From positions 1 through 33,355 of the forward strand of contig CARSXK010000013.1 of NCBI GenBank assembly GCA_949065595.1: a stretch of DNA of 33,355 nucleotides, in the 5' to 3' direction. A program made the translations under genes and the position numbers. The number at the start of each line of letters is the position of its first letter. Within the stretch, counting starts at the first letter, position 1. Source of the DNA: UBA5026 sp949065595 (GTDB taxonomy: Bacteria; Bacillota_I; Bacilli_A; RF39; UBA660). Shown here one piece after another: positions 30,810 through 33,355 of this stretch. The notes under the pieces are model-generated. The model did no database searches. It was not told the DNA's origin and saw nothing but the letters and a program-made list of their open reading frames with translations.

Positions 30810-32198
30810 ATGCTTTTTTCTAGCATTATATTTTTATATTATTTTTTACCAATTTTACTGCTTGTTTATTTTATAATTCCGAGCAAATATAAAAATCTTG
30901 TCTTATTATTATTTAGTTTATTTTTCTATTTTTATGGAGAACCCATCTACATTTGGATATTGTTATTTTCTTGTGGATTTAACTTTTTTATAGGAAAATT
31001 GATTGGAGAAAAATTGCATACCAAAAAAGCTACCATTTTGTTGGTACTATCTTTATTTGTCAATTTTGGTTTTCTATTTTACTTTAAATATACCAACTTC
31101 ATGATTCAAAATATCAATCAATTATTTTCTAGTCATATTTCCTTATTTCAAATCGTTATGCCAATCGGAATCAGTTTTTTTACATTTCAAACCGTTGGGT
31201 ATGTAATTGATGTATATCTTGGGAAAGTTTCTTATAGCAAGAATCTGCTTAATTTTGCAACCTATGTCACTTTATTTCCACAATTAGTAGCTGGACCAAT
31301 TGTAAGATATCAGACAGTGGAATCTGAACTCAATAAAAGGACACATTCATATGAATTGTTTTCAAAAGGTGTAGGGCGTTTTACGATAGGTCTTGCTAAA
31401 AAAGTATTAATTGCAAATCTTTTGGGAGAATTCTGTGTATGCTTGGTTAAAATATCCAATCAAACGATTTTATCTACATGGCTCCAAACCATTGCTAATA
31501 CTTTACAAATTTATTTTGATTTTTCTGGATATTCCGATATGGCCATTGGGCTAGGACTCATGTTTGGTTTCCATTTCTTGGAAAACTTTAATTATCCATT
31601 GATTGCTTCTTCTATTACCGATTTTTGGAGAAGATGGCATATTTCATTGTCGAGTTGGCTCAAAGATTATATTTATATTCCACTAGGTGGTAGTCGCGTA
31701 TCCAAATGGAAATGGATTCGTAATATCATAATTGTTTGGTTCTGTACTGGTTTTTGGCATGGAGCAGCATGGAATTTTATCTTTTGGGGCCTTTATTTTG
31801 CAGTATTACTTATTATTGAAAAAATTTGCTTGAAGTCTTTTTTGGAAAAACATAAAATAATTGCTCATTTTTATACTTTGTTTTTGGTCTTAATTAGTTT
31901 TGTTATTTTTAGTGGGGAAAATATGGAAGCCATATTTATGCAAATTAAACATTTATTTGATTTTGGGAAACTTCCTCTTTTCAATGTAGAAACATTATAT
32001 TATTTTAGAAGCTATGGTATTTTATTATTGATTTCTATGATTGCTGCAACTCCAATTTTGACAAATGGTATCAAGAAAATACAAAATTGGAAATGGTGTG
32101 TATGGTTAGAACCACTTTACTATATTTTATTATTATTAATAAGTACAGCATTTTTAATTGATGCATCGTTTAATCCATTTTTATACTTTAGATTTTGA
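30810..32198 (+). CDS. MBOAT family O-acyltransferase (AlgI/DltB-like)
   Basis: 462 residues with many membrane segments. Landmarks: IVMPIGISFFTFQTVGYVID, LFPQLVAGPIVRY, IYFDFSGYSDMAIGLGLMFG, SITDFWRRWHISLSSWLKDY, IYIPLGG and WFCTGFWHGAAWNFIFWGLY (catalytic His). MBOAT enzymes carry acetyl groups across the membrane to cell-wall or capsule polymers. The DHHW protein that follows is its usual partner. It is not DltB: no dltA, dltC or dltD flank it. AAGGAGAGG precedes ATG 30810; the stop is followed after eight bases by the next gene. Confidence 0.94.
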   Translation: MLFSSIIFLYYFLPILLLVYFIIPSKYKNLVLLLFSLFFYFYGEPIYIWILLFSCGFNFFIGKLIGEKLHTKKATILLVLSLFVNFGFLFYFKYTNFMIQNINQLFSSHISLFQIVMPIGISFFTFQTVGYVIDVYLGKVSYSKNLLNFATYVTLFPQLVAGPIVRYQTVESELNKRTHSYELFSKGVGRFTIGLAKKVLIANLLGEFCVCLVKISNQTILSTWLQTIANTLQIYFDFSGYSDMAIGLGLMFGFHFLENFNYPLIASSITDFWRRWHISLSSWLKDYIYIPLGGSRVSKWKWIRNIIIVWFCTGFWHGAAWNFIFWGLYFAVLLIIEKICLKSFLEKHKIIAHFYTLFLVLISFVIFSGENMEAIFMQIKHLFDFGKLPLFNVETLYYFRSYGILLLISMIAATPILTNGIKKIQNWKWCVWLEPLYYILLLLISTAFLIDASFNPFLYFRF

Positions 32199-32206
32199 GG
32201 TGACTT

Positions 32207-33280
32207 ATGAAAGAAAAATTAATTACAGTTTCTTTTGTGTTTGTAATCGGAGGATTTTTCCTATGGAATTTCATTGCTCCTGATCAAGAGGTATCTTGGA
32301 GTGAACGAAGAACATATCAAACGTTTCCCGAAATTACCTGGAGTACAATTCAAAATAAGGATGCTATGGATGCTATGGAACGCTATGCATTGGATCAATT
32401 TGTTTTAAGGGATGCATTTCGTTCTTTAAAAGCTCATGTTGTGTTTGATGTGCTAAAACAGTTAGATAATAACAAAATATTAATAAAAGATAATTCCATT
32501 TTCAAAAGTGAATATCCCAATAATGAAGATTCTATCAACCATTTTATTGAAAAAATGAATCAGTTAAAAGAGAAGTATTTATTAAATAATAAAGTATACT
32601 ATAGTATTATTCCAGATAAAAATTATTATTTAGATGATTCTACTTATTTGAATTTAGATTACGAAAGTTTGTATCAAACAGTAATGGACAATATGAATGA
32701 TATGGAGTATATTGAGTTAAGGGATGTATTATCATTAGAAGATTATTATCGTACTGATACACATTGGCGTCAAGAAAAATTGCAAAAAGTAGTGAAACGA
32801 CTAGGAAGTAGATTGGGCTTTGAAGGGGATGTCACTTATACAGAAAAGAAATATGCTCCGTTTTATGGTGTTTATTATGGGCAGGCTGCTTTACAGTTAA
32901 AACCAGATGATTTAATTTATTTAGAAAATGAAGAGTTAAAACAAGTGATTGTAACCAATTATGAAAAAGAGAATGTACTATACAATATAGATAAACTTGG
33001 TAGCATGGATTCGTATGATGTATTTTTATCGGGGGCTACTCCACTTGTCACAATACAAAATCCAAATCAAACAAATGGAAGAGAACTTATTATATTTAGA
33101 GATTCTTATGCGAGTAGTCTTGCACCACTTTTGATCTCTTCTTATTCTAAAATTACATTGATTGACTTACGTTATATGGCAACAAAGGCAATGGAAAATC
33201 TAGTAACATTTGAAAATCAAGATGTACTTATTTTATATAGTACATTGCTTGTAAACAACAGTGGCAGTATTAAAGATTAG
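32207..33280 (+). CDS. DHHW/AlgX-N-like protein, O-acetylation partner
   Basis: 357 residues. An N-terminal anchor (LITVSFVFVIGGFFLWNFIA) then VSWSERRTYQTFPEITWSTI, FVLRDAFRSLKAH, IIPDKNYYLDDS, YRTDTHWRQEKLQK (the D-x-H-W motif) and LIIFRDSYASSLAPLLISSY (SGNH-like Ser block). These are hallmarks of DHHW/AlgJ-AlgX-type proteins that transfer acetyl groups from the MBOAT protein to an external polysaccharide. GGTGA before ATG 32207 overlaps the MBOAT stop. A terminator follows directly. Confidence 0.88.
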   Translation: MKEKLITVSFVFVIGGFFLWNFIAPDQEVSWSERRTYQTFPEITWSTIQNKDAMDAMERYALDQFVLRDAFRSLKAHVVFDVLKQLDNNKILIKDNSIFKSEYPNNEDSINHFIEKMNQLKEKYLLNNKVYYSIIPDKNYYLDDSTYLNLDYESLYQTVMDNMNDMEYIELRDVLSLEDYYRTDTHWRQEKLQKVVKRLGSRLGFEGDVTYTEKKYAPFYGVYYGQAALQLKPDDLIYLENEELKQVIVTNYEKENVLYNIDKLGSMDSYDVFLSGATPLVTIQNPNQTNGRELIIFRDSYASSLAPLLISSYSKITLIDLRYMATKAMENLVTFENQDVLILYSTLLVNNSGSIKD

Positions 33281-33301
33281 GAAACAAAAAGCTTCCTTTT
33301 T
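33279..33301 (+). terminator. Terminator after the DHHW gene
   Basis: AGGAAAC/GCTTCCT with one mismatch, loop AAAAA, then TTTTT. The last 54 bases of the window hold no visible gene. Confidence 0.7.
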
Positions 33302-33355
33302 GTGTAGTTGTCAATGATGTGAGACTAAAAATGGTCAAAAGATAAAAAAGATATG

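Noticed and set aside
30810..32198. Calling the MBOAT gene dltB
   Set aside because: No dltA, dltC or dltD nearby and the partner is a DHHW protein, so alanylation of teichoic acid is not supported.

Overview
The window is AT-rich, tightly packed DNA from a low-GC, Gram-positive, endospore-forming bacterium of the Bacilli/Erysipelotrichia type. The spore genes yabG, yabP, yabQ, gerQ and sigK are present, gene order matches Bacillus (yabG-veg-spoVG; yabP-yabQ-divIC; DUF1934-argS-rpoE; parE-parC), and TGA is used as a stop. It reads as a draft assembly, probably of an uncultured gut organism: at 4894-4941 an Illumina adapter fragment and ten Ns interrupt divIC.

Layout. 1-1368: 3' part of a secreted or pilin-like protein with a formylglycine-generating-enzyme/C-type-lectin-like domain. 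1465-2876: yabG-veg-spoVG. 2911-4178: a strong promoter, a structured leader RNA, a small DUF4190-type membrane protein and an Lgt-like paralogue. 4169-5286: yabP-yabQ-divIC. 5292-6255 (minus strand): lemA and gerQ. 6342-8770: pduL, a DUF1450 protein, then a PP2C-like phosphatase coupled to a nucleosidase-family protein. 8831-9133: a region without annotated genes that holds a candidate small membrane peptide facing a candidate antisense RNA. 9154-11109 (minus): class A PBP. 11293-13839: DUF1934-argS-rpoE. 13857-15788: HAD-like protein, a second copy of the structured leader RNA before a transglutaminase-like protein, an unknown ORF and a decayed XRE regulator. 15933-21181: parE, an unknown protein with an internal duplication, and parC. 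21255-24030: yneF, sigK (minus), gltX. 24248-27499: three-gene ABC-2 exporter. 27539-29029 (minus): collagen-like spore-surface protein. 29232-33280: tRNA-Glu(CTC), an ECF sigma/anti-sigma pair, a lipoprotein, MBOAT acyltransferase and DHHW protein.

Most interesting. (1) Two copies of an apparently undescribed leader RNA (2949-3039 and 14444-14543). Each lies directly after a strong promoter, has an outer helix that covaries between copies, an invariant 19-nt core, an inner hairpin, and a run of 9 or 11 G facing CCCUCUUUU. (2) A candidate type I toxin-antitoxin locus at 8831-9133. (3) A shared mother-cell promoter motif, TCATAWWK-N12-CATATMCT, before yabG, yabP and gerQ, plus a SigK-like promoter before the collagen-like gene. 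(4) Very short predicted 5' leaders, with the -10 box almost touching a GGTGA-type ribosome binding site.

How the genes work together. SigK, GerQ, YabG, YabP/Q, SpoVG and the collagen-like protein belong to spore formation and the spore surface. PBP, DivIC, the Lgt-like protein, LemA and the MBOAT/DHHW module act on the envelope. The rest is mainly translation, transcription and topology housekeeping. All functional calls come from reading motifs and from family knowledge; no database search was run.
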